Source: a virus | Reading direction: 5' to 3' (one strand) | Length of the DNA: 40,859 bases | IMG/VR virus record: IMGVR_UViG_3300031576_000143 | Span: 1 to 40,859 of that record | In this document: piece by piece, positions 23,382 through 31,855 of the stretch | Layout: every line of letters starts with the position of its first letter | Position numbering within the stretch: position 1 is the stretch's first letter | The notes under the pieces: model-generated | What the model saw: the letters and a program-made list of their open reading frames with translations, nothing else | Told to the model about the DNA's origin: nothing | Databases searched by the model: none | Program-made: the position numbers and the translations under genes

Positions 23382-23572
23382 CCAAGCTCGACAAGCCGCT
23401 GCGCCGCATCGTCGATGTCGGACACGGACACCAAATCGTCGTCGAGCTGGTCCCGGCCGACGAAGGGATTCAGGCGCACATCAAGTTCCGTCTGCCGGGT
23501 GCCCAGCGATCGTTCTTCACGAAGTACATCGAGCCGCCGCCATCCGAGCCGGCGAAGGGCGGTGCGCGATGA
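23378..23572 (+). CDS. Small protein, unknown
   Basis: 64 residues from ATG 23378, overlapping the tiny membrane gene before and the nuclease gene after. A beta-rich body (RIVDVGHGHQIVVELVPADEGIQAHIKFRLP) ends in a proline-rich tail. The longer in-frame extension upstream belongs to the previous gene. No recognised family. Confidence 0.55.
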   Translation: MTKLDKPLRRIVDVGHGHQIVVELVPADEGIQAHIKFRLPGAQRSFFTKYIEPPPSEPAKGGAR

Positions 23573-26500
23573 AGATCCTCCAGCTCGCCGACCCCCACCT
23601 CGATGGATCGACCCAGGAGAACGTCGAGCATGCGATGGCGCAGATCCTCGAGCTCGCCCGAATCGAGAAGCCGGACCTGATCGTAAATTGCGGGGACCTC
23701 GCGATGAAGCGCGGCTATCTCGCCCCATGGGTCGCCGAGGCGCTCCGGATCTGGCACGTCCAGCTCGCTGCGATCGCGCCGGTGGTGGTGGTCGCCGGGA
23801 ACCACGACCTCACGCACGATTGGGAGCGTGCCGGCACGCTGCGCGGTGCGCTCTCGTTCTCCGAGTCATCGGCGAGAGTCTTCCTCGCGGACCGCCCGAG
23901 CCTGTTTCAGTTCCCCGGGCTCCAACTTCAGGTCGCATGCCTGCCGTACCCATCGAAGTACGCCCTGCTCGCGGCACGGAACGGGAACCTCAAGGCGGCC
24001 GACGTCAACCTCGAGATGGGCGCATTGCTGACCGACGTCGTGCGTGGTCTGGCGGGGACGGCGACAGGCCCCCAGACCGGGTTCCGCAACATCCTCGTCT
24101 ACCACGGCACGATCGGCGGCGCCGTCACCGGCACTGAGCAGCGGATGACGACGGAGATCGACATCGTCCTGCCCGAGCCCGAGATCCCGGAGATCTTCGA
24201 GGCTGTGCTGTGTGGGCACATCCACAAGCCGCAGACGATCGGCCGCGCGGTCTACGCTGGCTCGCCCTGCCCGCTCGACTTCGGCGAAGCGAACCACCCC
24301 CACGGGGTCATGATCTGGGAGAGCGAGCCGGCGCCGCTATGGAAGATCCGCTTCGTCGAGCTCGAGCCGAAGCATCGTCTCATCACGATCGACCTTCGCG
24401 AGACCAACGACCCGGTTCACGGCCTGATGAGCGGGCCGGCCGGCGACATGAGGGACTTCGGGGGCGCCCGCATTCGCATCCTGCTGCGCCTGCCACGCGG
24501 AACACACATCGAGCCCGTCGCCGCAAGGCTGGAGGCGCTCGCCAAGGAACGGGGAGCTTTCGAATGCCGCCTCCAGGTCGAACGCGATACGGATGATCGC
24601 TCGGCCGCGCCTGGGCAGCTGCGCGCGGAGGCGGCACTCGATCCCCTTCTCGAGGCCTACGCCGAACGGACCCCGGAGATCGCGAGCCGGCTGCCGGCGC
24701 TCAAGGCTCTTGGTGCCGAGATCGACGGTAATCTCCCGGCCGCGGCGCGCGCGGTCGAGCGCTACGCCGACTACCAGCTGATCGCGCTGCGCTGGTCGAA
24801 CTGGAAGAGCTTCGCCGAGGCGCAGGGCGAGATCCAGGTCGAGGGGCTCGGTCGCCTGGTCTGTATCGAGGGCGAGAACGCCTCGGGCAAGTCTAACCTG
24901 ATGGAGGTCGAGGCCTTCGCCCTGTGGGGCAAGCTCCCGCGCGGGCGCCAGCCGATTGGCGAGCTGGTGCGCCTCGGTGCGCACGAGGCCTGGGTCGAGG
25001 CGGAGTTCGGCGCCGGCGGAGTCCACTATCGCGCGCGGCGCTCGATCACGGTCAACGCCCGTGGGGACGGGAAGGGCCTGCTGGTGCTCGAGCGAGACCT
25101 GCGCGGGGCATGGGAGCCGGCCAACGCCGGGGACGCCCGCGAGACCCAAGCGGCGATCGAGGAGCTGGTCGGGCCGTTCGATCTCTACTTGGCGACCCGC
25201 TTCGCCTCTCAGGGCGACATCGACCGCCTACTCGAGATGACCGGCGCCGATCTCAAGGACACGATTCAGGCGGCACTGGGCACCGGGATCTTCGAGCACC
25301 GCGAGGCGGCCGCCAAGGCTCGCGCCTCCGAGTACGATCGCCGGGCCGCGCAGCTCCACGGCCAGGCGGACGCCCTCACCGAGCACGCCGGCGAGATTGG
25401 AACCTGGCAGGCGGCGATCGAGGAGCACGAGGCGGTCGCCAGCGCCGCGGCCGCGGAAAAGGTCGAGGCCTCGCGCGCGCTCCAGGCCGCGAGCGACGAG
25501 CTCGAGGGCAAGCGCCGGGAACTGGCGGAGGCCTCCGAACATGCCACCCAGCGCCAGGGCATCGAGGGCCGCCTTCAGCAGGTGCGTCGGAACCTGGATG
25601 CCGCCAGCGCCGCGCGGGAGGACCTCCAGGCCCGGATCGACAACGGGGCCATGGCTGCGGCCGCGCTCGAGGAGCACAAAGTCCGGGCGACCGAGCTCGG
25701 AGATCTGGCGGTCGAGGAGGCCCGCTACCTGGCCCACATCGGCGAGGCGGCCCAGCTCCGGACCCGGCTGGGGGATCGACTGGAGCTGGAGCTCCGAGAC
25801 ATCGCAAGGCGATCGCGGGAGCGCGAGTCTGTCTTGCGTGAGCAGAGCCAGCTGAAGGAGCACTTCGAGCGAGAGCGGAAGACGGCGTCGATGATTGGCA
25901 CGACGCCCTTCGGTGAAGCCTGCGCGGAGCGGGCCTGTAGTCTGCTCCGCCTCCCGATTGCGGCGCGCGATGCGATGGTGACCCTGGAGGCCAAACACGC
26001 CGAGAGCGTCGGGCGGCTCGCCGCTCTCGAAAAGATGCAGCTCGAGGAGGCCTCGGTCGCCGGCGCAGAGATCGAGGAGCTCGAGATCGAGATCGCCGGC
26101 TACAAGTCCGACCTCGAGGCAAACGGCGGCCTGGCCGAGAAGATCATCGCACTCCGGGCCCAGGTCACCGGCTTCGATCAGGGGGCGAACCACCGCATCA
26201 TCCAGGCCGGAGAGCGGGCGATCGGCCTGCTCGAAGCGCTCGACCGTGAGCAGACGCAGCTGAACGAGCAGGGCATGGTGCTCGCACTCGAGCTCGAGCA
26301 GCTCCCCGCGGCTGACATCCTCGCAGCGAAGGTGTCCGAGCAGCGTGCCGCGATCACGCTCGATAAGGTGGTGGCCACCAACAAGGCCGCCGGCGATCGC
26401 GAGGCAGCCGCCCGGGAGAAGCTGGCCGCGGTCAAGGCGCGGCTCGAAGCCGCGACCGAGGCGCGCGAGAAGGCGCTCCGGATCGCCACCGAGGCCGACT

Positions 26501-27030
26501 CCGAGTTCGAGCAGGGGCAGCTGGCCGCGATCTATGCCCGCGCCATGGGGCGGGATGGCGTGCCCTACCTGATGCTCGAGCGGGCGCTCCCGGCGATCGA
26601 GGACCACGCCAACCGCTTCCTCGCCTACGACGACTTGAAGCTCGAGATCGAGCCGGCGCGGGACCTGCGGACCGGGGAGCAGCGCAGCGAGGTCTACGCC
26701 CGCTATCGAGACGCCTTCGGGCTCCACGGCCTGGTGGCCGCCTCGGGCTTCCAGCGGGTCATGCTGGGCTACGCGCTGCGCGCCGCACTCGCCCAGGTGC
26801 AGGCCGAGGCCCACGGGCTGCGCGTCTCCCACTGGATCGCCGACGAGGGCTGGTCGGCCGCGTCCGAGGGAAATCTACTCGGCTGCCAGCAGATGCTCCG
26901 GCGCCTCGGCGAGCAGTTCGAGCGGGTGTTCTTCGTCAGCCACCAGAGCGAGATCCGCGAGGTCGCCGACACGCGGCTGCGCGTGGTGCCGAATCACCGG
27001 GAGGGATCGCGCCTCGAGGTGGTGACATGA
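23569..27030 (+). CDS. Fused SbcD-SbcC (Mre11-Rad50-like) nuclease-ATPase
   Basis: 1153 residues from ATG 23569. Residues 1-260 are an Mre11/SbcD metallophosphoesterase: D8-x-H10, G42-D43, G77-N78-H79-D80, H179 in YHG and GHIH at 216-219 supply the two-metal site. Residues 400-1153 are Rad50/SbcC: Walker A GENASGKS (435-442), long coiled coils, hook cysteines C785 and C790, a degenerate signature ASGFQR (1058-1063) in place of LSGGE, Walker B IADE (D1092, E1093) and H-loop His1125. The complex normally trims DNA ends and hairpins and uses two subunits. Here both are one chain. The hook is C-x4-C rather than C-x2-C. Expected role: processing phage DNA ends or replication intermediates, or degrading host DNA. 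Confidence 0.9.
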   Translation: MKILQLADPHLDGSTQENVEHAMAQILELARIEKPDLIVNCGDLAMKRGYLAPWVAEALRIWHVQLAAIAPVVVVAGNHDLTHDWERAGTLRGALSFSESSARVFLADRPSLFQFPGLQLQVACLPYPSKYALLAARNGNLKAADVNLEMGALLTDVVRGLAGTATGPQTGFRNILVYHGTIGGAVTGTEQRMTTEIDIVLPEPEIPEIFEAVLCGHIHKPQTIGRAVYAGSPCPLDFGEANHPHGVMIWESEPAPLWKIRFVELEPKHRLITIDLRETNDPVHGLMSGPAGDMRDFGGARIRILLRLPRGTHIEPVAARLEALAKERGAFECRLQVERDTDDRSAAPGQLRAEAALDPLLEAYAERTPEIASRLPALKALGAEIDGNLPAAARAVERYADYQLIALRWSNWKSFAEAQGEIQVEGLGRLVCIEGENASGKSNLMEVEAFALWGKLPRGRQPIGELVRLGAHEAWVEAEFGAGGVHYRARRSITVNARGDGKGLLVLERDLRGAWEPANAGDARETQAAIEELVGPFDLYLATRFASQGDIDRLLEMTGADLKDTIQAALGTGIFEHREAAAKARASEYDRRAAQLHGQADALTEHAGEIGTWQAAIEEHEAVASAAAAEKVEASRALQAASDELEGKRRELAEASEHATQRQGIEGRLQQVRRNLDAASAAREDLQARIDNGAMAAAALEEHKVRATELGDLAVEEARYLAHIGEAAQLRTRLGDRLELELRDIARRSRERESVLREQSQLKEHFERERKTASMIGTTPFGEACAERACSLLRLPIAARDAMVTLEAKHAESVGRLAALEKMQLEEASVAGAEIEELEIEIAGYKSDLEANGGLAEKIIALRAQVTGFDQGANHRIIQAGERAIGLLEALDREQTQLNEQGMVLALELEQLPAADILAAKVSEQRAAITLDKVVATNKAAGDREAAAREKLAAVKARLEAATEAREKALRIATEADSEFEQGQLAAIYARAMGRDGVPYLMLERALPAIEDHANRFLAYDDLKLEIEPARDLRTGEQRSEVYARYRDAFGLHGLVAASGFQRVMLGYALRAALAQVQAEAHGLRVSHWIADEGWSAASEGNLLGCQQMLRRLGEQFERVFFVSHQSEIREVADTRLRVVPNHREGSRLEVVT

Positions 27031-27293
27031 GCCGCGCGCACGAGCAGACCACCATGCCGCTCGGCCTGGAGGAGCGCGCGGCGTGCGGGAAGATCGTCCG
27101 GCTCCCGACGTCGTTCGAGATCCCGACCACCGAATGCACCGGCTGCGGCGCCCAGGTGGTCCAGGCCTCGGTCAACGGGCACGAGCTCCAGCTCGAGGCG
27201 AGCAGCGATGTCTACCTCTGGTGCGGGGCCCGGGTCTTCGCTCGGCCGAGCAACGGGCTGGTGGTTCACCGGTGCAGAGCGGCGGGCTCATGA
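27027..27293 (+). CDS. Small zinc-ribbon-like protein
   Basis: 88 residues, ATGA-type overlap with the fusion gene. Cysteines in CTGCG (about residues 37-40), WCGA and HRC near the end are spaced like a two-knuckle zinc-binding fold. The rest (FEIPTTECTGCGAQVVQASVNGHELQLEASSDVYLWCGARVF) is beta-rich. Position suggests a DNA-metabolism accessory. No function recognised. Confidence 0.55.
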   Translation: MSRAHEQTTMPLGLEERAACGKIVRLPTSFEIPTTECTGCGAQVVQASVNGHELQLEASSDVYLWCGARVFARPSNGLVVHRCRAAGS

Positions 27294-27463
27294 GCTTCCC
27301 CTACGGCCTGCTCGACCCGAAGCTGACCGATGAGGAGCGCGGGCGACTCCTCGAGGAGCATCGCCGGCAGATGGAGTTCTCCTGGCGGCTGCTCTATGTC
27401 GCCGGCGGCCTGGCGGTCGTTGCGGTCATCTTGTTCGCGATCCTGTGGGTGCGGAACTCATGA
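27290..27463 (+). CDS. Small tail-anchored membrane protein
   Basis: 57 residues from ATG 27290 (four-base overlap with the previous gene). A charged helical N-terminus (LTDEERGRLLEEHRRQMEFSWR) precedes a single transmembrane segment LLYVAGGLAVVAVILFAILW at the C-terminus. It could hold a partner at the membrane. Unknown role. Confidence 0.6.
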   Translation: MSFPYGLLDPKLTDEERGRLLEEHRRQMEFSWRLLYVAGGLAVVAVILFAILWVRNS

Positions 27464-27464
27464 G

Positions 27465-27749
27465 ATGGCCACCTTCGCCAATACCGACCAGTTCTTCCCC
27501 TGGAACACCTGGTGGGAATCAGCGGACCCCATGGCCCCATGGAACTCGCGCCGCTGGCGAAACGACCCATCGGCCCCCTGGAACCTGGCCGCCTGCAGCG
27601 ACGCCTACGCCGAGGCCTGGTATCGCGGACACCAGATCGGAGGCCCCTACGGTCCGCCTTGTCTGGAGAGCAGTGAGCGAACGGAGACCGCGCGCCCTCG
27701 AGCTGTTCGCAGTCCACGGACTCTGACCCGTTGGGATCTCGAAGCGTAA
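27465..27749 (+). CDS. Trp-rich protein with PWN repeats
   Basis: 94 residues from ATG 27465, directly after the previous stop. The first 45 residues contain three copies of a P-W-N motif (FFPWNTWW, MAPWNSRRW, SAPWNLAAC) spaced 15-16 residues apart, followed by AEAWYRGHQIGGPYGPP. The C-terminus is basic and less protein-like. A competing frame (27460-27726) is open but lacks any such regularity. Tryptophan-rich repeats often bind aromatic-groove targets or membranes. The real identity is unknown. Confidence 0.45.
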   Translation: MATFANTDQFFPWNTWWESADPMAPWNSRRWRNDPSAPWNLAACSDAYAEAWYRGHQIGGPYGPPCLESSERTETARPRAVRSPRTLTRWDLEA

Positions 27750-27765
27750 CCGCAAGGAGGATGCG

Positions 27766-28038
27766 ATGAAAGTAGCCGGGACTGTGACCGCGCGTGAGAT
27801 CAAGGACTACGGCAAGGGCAAGGATGCGGAGCCCAAGCTGGTGCACTTCGCCACCGTCCGCGTCGACGGGCGCTCGGGCCTGCCGTCCGGACGGTTCACG
27901 TTCGCCCTGACCGACGAGGAGGTCGCCAATCGCGATTATGACCTCGGCGAGCAGGCGACGCTGACGGTCGAGCAGCCGCAGCAACGGCTCGATCTCAACC
28001 AGCGGGCGGCGGCGCGGCGCGGCTCGACGACCCACTAG
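27766..28038 (+). CDS. Small beta-rich protein, possibly OB-like
   Basis: 90 residues from an ATG with an excellent AGGAGG ribosome-binding site (27756-27761), suggesting strong expression. Alternating strands (KVAGTVTAREIKDYGKGK, LVHFATVRVDG, GRFTFALTDEE, GEQATLTVEQP) followed by a basic tail (QRAAARRGSTTH) would suit a small OB-fold nucleic-acid binder, but no signature is present. It lies just before the ParB-like gene. Confidence 0.6.
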   Translation: MKVAGTVTAREIKDYGKGKDAEPKLVHFATVRVDGRSGLPSGRFTFALTDEEVANRDYDLGEQATLTVEQPQQRLDLNQRAAARRGSTTH

Positions 28039-28044
28039 GCCGCC

Positions 28045-29652
28045 ATGACTCCCACCGTCCAGCAGATCGCGCTCGAGGAGATCCGGCCCTCGAAGACCAA
28101 TCCCCGCCGGGTCCTCAACGGCCCGGCATTCGACGAGCTCATCGCCAGCGTCAAGGCGCACGGCATCCTGCAGCCGGTCCTGGTGCGCCCCAACGGCAAG
28201 GGCTACGAGCTGGTCGCCGGACACCGCCGGCTCGCGGCCGCGGCGAAGGCCGAGCTCGCGCTGATCCCGGCCCTGGTGCGCGAGCTCACCGACACCCAGG
28301 CGCTCGAGATCCAGCTGATCGAGAACCTCGAGCGCTCGGACCTCCACCCGCTCGAGGAGGCCCAGGGCTACCGCCAGCTGATGGTGGTGGCCAAGTACGA
28401 CGTCGCCCGCATCGCCGAGAAGATCGGACGCTCGGTCAAGTACGTCTATGACCGGGTGAAGCTGCTCCAGCTGACCAAGGAGGCGCAGAAGCTCTTCCTC
28501 GAGGACCGGATCACCGCCGGGCACGCGATCCTGCTCGCGCGGCTCAAGGCTGCCGATCAGAAGCGCGCGATGGACACCAAGGAGGCGCGCAACAGCTACG
28601 GCCGACACTCCGCTCTCTGGCAGTCCGAGCGAACGCTCTTCGATCTGGACGACGAGACCTACGAGAAGCGTCTCGAGACCGATCCGTTCATGAGACTCAA
28701 GGTCCGCACGGTCCGCGAGCTGCAGGGCTGGATCGACGAGCATGTCCGGTTCGACCCTAAGGAGCCGGATCCGATCCTGTTCCCCGAGACCAAGGCGGAG
28801 CTCGAGGGCGCGAAGAAGATCATTCCCATCACCCACTCGAACTACATCCCCGAGGAGGCCCGCGAGGGTCGCACCTTCGGTCCGCGTTCATGGGCACGCG
28901 CGGACGGAGAGCAGGGCTCGAAGACGTGCGAGTACTCGGTCACCGGGTTCGTCGCTGTCGGGCGCGACCGCGGCGAAGCGTTCGCGGTCTGCGTCAACAA
29001 GGACAAGTGCGCCGTGCACTGGCCCGCCCAGGTGAAGGCACGCAAGCGGCGGGCGGCGGGACAGAAGGCTGCCCCCGCGAAGCCGGCAGCGCCGCCGAAG
29101 CGCGACAAATTGGAGGTCGAGCGCAAGAAGCGCGACGAGGTGCACGCGCGCTGGAACAAGGCGCTGCCCGCGATCCTCGAGGCGGTCGCCGAGAGGGTGA
29201 AGAAGGCGAGCCCGGCCCGCGGCAGCGCGCTCTGTAACCTCCTGGTCGACTTCCTCAAGCCACGCGAAGGCAAGGCGCCGGCAAAGTACGTCGAGCTCGG
29301 CAGCCACGCCGACGACGTCGTGCGCTTCGCCGCTTGGTTGGTGATCTACGACCAGGCCCACCAATGGCTCGCCTGGGAGCACTTCCCGAAGCTCGCCGAC
29401 AAGCTCGGCGTCGACGTGCGCAAGATCCTCAAGGCCGAGGCGCCGGTCGAGAAGCCCGCGAAGGGCAAGCCCACGCCCGGCACCTGCTCCGAGTGCGGAT
29501 GCACCGAAGACAACGCCTGCATCAGCGCCAAGACCGGCGAGACCTGCGGCTGGGCGAACAAGCAGAAGACCCTCTGCTCCTTCTGCACGGTCGAAAAGCC
29601 CGCCAAATCCGGATCCGGAAAGACGCGGGCGAAGGAGGGGAGGAAGAAGTGA
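28045..29652 (+). CDS. ParB-like DNA-binding protein with C-terminal zinc finger
   Basis: 535 residues. Residues 1-140 have the ParB/Noc N-domain: IRPSKTNPRR (14-22), VAGHRRLAAA (57-67, the box II GxRR motif of CTP-binding ParBs), ENLERSDLHPLEEA (93-106, compare ENxQRxxLNPxEEA) and an HTH at 118-140 (VARIAEKIGRSVKYVYDRVKLL). The middle is a charged linker. The C-terminus has CSECGCTEDNAC...GETCGWAN...CSFC, a four-to-six-cysteine finger seen at the ends of several phage ParB-like proteins. No partner ParA gene is visible. Possible roles: nucleoid or plasmid-like segregation, origin handling, or regulation. The nearby palindromic repeats (32934-33244) could be its binding sites. Confidence 0.85.
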   Translation: MTPTVQQIALEEIRPSKTNPRRVLNGPAFDELIASVKAHGILQPVLVRPNGKGYELVAGHRRLAAAAKAELALIPALVRELTDTQALEIQLIENLERSDLHPLEEAQGYRQLMVVAKYDVARIAEKIGRSVKYVYDRVKLLQLTKEAQKLFLEDRITAGHAILLARLKAADQKRAMDTKEARNSYGRHSALWQSERTLFDLDDETYEKRLETDPFMRLKVRTVRELQGWIDEHVRFDPKEPDPILFPETKAELEGAKKIIPITHSNYIPEEAREGRTFGPRSWARADGEQGSKTCEYSVTGFVAVGRDRGEAFAVCVNKDKCAVHWPAQVKARKRRAAGQKAAPAKPAAPPKRDKLEVERKKRDEVHARWNKALPAILEAVAERVKKASPARGSALCNLLVDFLKPREGKAPAKYVELGSHADDVVRFAAWLVIYDQAHQWLAWEHFPKLADKLGVDVRKILKAEAPVEKPAKGKPTPGTCSECGCTEDNACISAKTGETCGWANKQKTLCSFCTVEKPAKSGSGKTRAKEGRKK

Positions 29653-29813
29653 CGGTCCGCGAGCTGATCGAGAAGCTCCAGGAGGTCGCGAAGGACCGGG
29701 ATCACCTTCCCGTCTATTTCGCCGATCGCGCCATCGAAGGCGAGGTCAAGATAGAGTCCTCCAAGTTCGCCGGTGGTCAGATGATTCTCTCGCCGCGAGT
29801 GACGGTGGCATGA
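29649..29813 (+). CDS. Small acidic protein, unknown
   Basis: 54 residues from GTG 29649, overlapping the ParB-like stop by four bases and the next start by four. Sequence MTVRELIEKLQEVAKDRDHLPVYFAD suggests helix-strand architecture of the kind seen in the small 'RELIEKLQ..dpd.pV.f.d' phage proteins. Translational coupling implies co-expression with ParB and the HerA-like ATPase. Function unknown. Confidence 0.6.
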   Translation: MTVRELIEKLQEVAKDRDHLPVYFADRAIEGEVKIESSKFAGGQMILSPRVTVA

Positions 29814-31498
29814 TGCTCCACCTCGGCGCCGGCCTCGCGCTGCCCGCGGATGCGATCACGCAGACCTTCGGCATCCTCGCGGTGCGCGGCGCCGGCAAGA
29901 GCAACCTCGCCGCGGTCATGGCCGAGGAGATGCACAAGGCTCGGCTGCCGTTCGTCGTGGTCGATCCGGTCGGCGCCTGGTGGGGGCTGCGCAGCTCAGC
30001 CGACGGCACCGCTCCGGGGCTCGAGATCCTGATCTTCGGCGGCTGCCACGGTGACGTGCCGCTCGAGGAGACCGGCGGCCAGGTGCTCGCCGACCTGGTG
30101 GTGGACGATCGGGTCAGCTGCGTGCTCGACGTCTCGGAGCTCTCGGAGGGGGCGAAGACGCGCTTCCTGATCGACTTCGGCGAGCGGCTCTACCGGCGCA
30201 ACACCGAGCCGCTCCACCTGTTCTTGGAAGAGGCCGACGACTACGCCCCGCAGCGGCCGTTCCGCGAGCAGGCCCGACTGCTGCGGGTGTGGGAGAACGT
30301 GGTGCGCCGCGGCCGCTCGCGCGGTCTCGGGATCACTCTCATCACCCAGCGATCCGCGGCGCTCAACAAGAACGTCTTGACCCAGGTCGAGACGCTGTTC
30401 GTGCTGCGCACCACGTCGCCCCAGGACAAGAAGGCGATCGAGGCCTGGATCCAGCACCACGGACAGAGCCGCGAGATCCTGGCGACGCTCGACAAGCTCG
30501 GCGCCGGCGAGGCCTGGGTCTGGTCTCCGCAGTGGCTCAAGACGATGAAGCGGGTCCAGGTCCGCCGGCGCGCGACGTTCGACTCGGGAGCGACGCCGAA
30601 GAACGTTCGGGGCGCGCGGCCGGCGGCAACTCTGGCCGACGTCGACCTCGGCAAGGTCCGTGCCCGCATGGCCGCCACCATCGAGCGGGCGAAGGAGCAG
30701 GACCCGAAGGAGCTGCGCCGGCGGATCGCTGAGCTCGAGCGCCAGGTTAAGGCGGCGAGTGACACCAACCCGGTGCCACCGAAGATCGAGCGGGTCGAGG
30801 TGCCGGTGGTCAGCTGGGAGAAACTGGACCTGCTCGGCATGGAACTGCAGGGCATACGCAAGGCCATCGACGTTGCCCAGCAGACCATTGCCGCCTGGTC
30901 CGCGCTCCACAAGCACCGGCTGGGAGCGGCGCAAAATATTACGAGAAATATTCCGGCGCCGGCTACGTTGATCCGCAGTCCTGTGCCGGTCGCACCGCGC
31001 CAGGCTGTCGCCCATCGGACGCCGGCGTCGGGAAACGGACAGGACAGGCTCGGCAGCGGGGAGCTCAAGGTCCTCACCGCGATCGCTCAGCACCCCGAAG
31101 GCGTTACGCGCGAGCAACTGACCCAGCTGACTGGATACCGCCGCTCCACACGCGACACCTACATCCAGCGCCTGGGCCAGCGCGGGCTCCTGGAGGTTCT
31201 GGGGGCCGCGATCGTCGTGACCCAGGCCGGCGTCGACGCGCTCGGCGACTTCGAGCCGCTGCCGACAGGTGATCAGCTCCGCGCCCACTGGCTTGAGCGC
31301 CTGCCCAAAGGGGAGCGGGAGATCCTCGAGGCGGTCACGCGCGCCTACCCCAAGGCGGTCGATCGCGATCGCATAACGGAAGCCACCGGGTACGCGCGCT
31401 CGACCCGGGACACATATCTGCAGCGCCTCAGCGCCCGCCGCCTGGTCGAGACGGTCGGACGCGGCGAGGTGCGGGCGCGGGCAGAGCTGTTCTCATGA
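29810..31498 (+). CDS. HerA/FtsK-like ATPase with tandem C-terminal HTH
   Basis: 562 residues. Walker A AVRGAGKS (24-31) and Walker B LFLEEAD (137-143) flank an ATPase core. RRGRSRGLGITLITQR at about 166-181 matches the HerA/VirD4 arginine-finger and 'tQrp' region. HerA-type ATPases form hexameric dsDNA translocases that work with nucleases such as NurA or Mre11. Two nearly identical winged-helix-like repeats close the protein (TGYRRSTRDTYIQRL at about 441 and TGYARSTRDTYLQRL at about 526). They could direct it to specific DNA. Its coupling with ParB-like and SbcCD genes suggests DNA translocation or processing at phage origins or ends. Confidence 0.8.
   Translation: MMLHLGAGLALPADAITQTFGILAVRGAGKSNLAAVMAEEMHKARLPFVVVDPVGAWWGLRSSADGTAPGLEILIFGGCHGDVPLEETGGQVLADLVVDDRVSCVLDVSELSEGAKTRFLIDFGERLYRRNTEPLHLFLEEADDYAPQRPFREQARLLRVWENVVRRGRSRGLGITLITQRSAALNKNVLTQVETLFVLRTTSPQDKKAIEAWIQHHGQSREILATLDKLGAGEAWVWSPQWLKTMKRVQVRRRATFDSGATPKNVRGARPAATLADVDLGKVRARMAATIERAKEQDPKELRRRIAELERQVKAASDTNPVPPKIERVEVPVVSWEKLDLLGMELQGIRKAIDVAQQTIAAWSALHKHRLGAAQNITRNIPAPATLIRSPVPVAPRQAVAHRTPASGNGQDRLGSGELKVLTAIAQHPEGVTREQLTQLTGYRRSTRDTYIQRLGQRGLLEVLGAAIVVTQAGVDALGDFEPLPTGDQLRAHWLERLPKGEREILEAVTRAYPKAVDRDRITEATGYARSTRDTYLQRLSARRLVETVGRGEVRARAELFS
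30933..30952. promoter_or_regulatory. A+T-rich palindrome pair inside the ATPase gene
   Basis: Two AAATATT heptamers (30934-30940 and 30946-30952), each containing the palindrome AATATT, are separated by ACGAG within an otherwise GC-rich gene. It encodes QNITRN in a linker of the ATPase, where codon choice is free. It could be a melting element, an internal promoter fragment or a protein-binding site. Confidence 0.35.
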
Positions 31499-31517
31499 AC
31501 CGAAGGAGGTGAGTAGC

Positions 31518-31649
31518 ATGCACGGTGGTGGAGAGGACTGGATCACGGCACCTTGGGACTGGATGACCGGCATCATCCTGATGGGCCTCGCCATGATGGG
31601 AGCCGGTGGCGAAATGGTCGGCATGGTCATCGACGAGGGATGGGGATGA
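31518..31649 (+). CDS. Tiny Met/Gly-rich membrane protein
   Basis: 43 residues from ATG 31518 behind a strong GGAGGTG (31505-31511). MTGIILMGLAMMGAGGEMVGMVI is one hydrophobic segment. The last base of its penultimate codon starts the next gene (ATGA overlap). Very short, unknown function. Confidence 0.55.
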   Translation: MHGGGEDWITAPWDWMTGIILMGLAMMGAGGEMVGMVIDEGWG

Positions 31650-31855
31650 ACGAGCTATTGCTGTCTGTCGTGCTGTCGGTCGCCCCGGTCGACTCCGTCC
31701 TGTGTCCGGCGTATCCCGGCGATCCAGAGAACCGGCCGATGCTGTGCTGGATCCTGAGCCGGCTCGGCGTGCCACCGGACCGGAGCGCGGCCGCCACGTT
31801 CGGGCCGTTCCGACCGATCCCCAACGGGCGCGAAGTCGAGGTGCGTTGGGAATGA
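31646..31855 (+). CDS. Small protein with signal-like N-terminus
   Basis: 69 residues from ATG 31646, overlapping both neighbours by four bases. The first 15 residues (MNELLLSVVLSVAPV) are hydrophobic, like a short signal or anchor. Two cysteines (SVLCPAYPG, PMLCWIL) follow. Unknown function. Confidence 0.5.
   Translation: MNELLLSVVLSVAPVDSVLCPAYPGDPENRPMLCWILSRLGVPPDRSAAATFGPFRPIPNGREVEVRWE

Noticed and set aside
25228-26832. Long minus-strand frame (534 codons) opposite the SbcC part
   Set aside because: Shadow of the Walker/coiled-coil coding frame.
27460-27726. Alternative + frame starting MRWPPSPIPTSSSP
   Set aside because: Pro/Thr/Ser/Arg-rich composition without repeats; the overlapping frame at 27465 has regular PWN units and better aromatic content. 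Some uncertainty remains.
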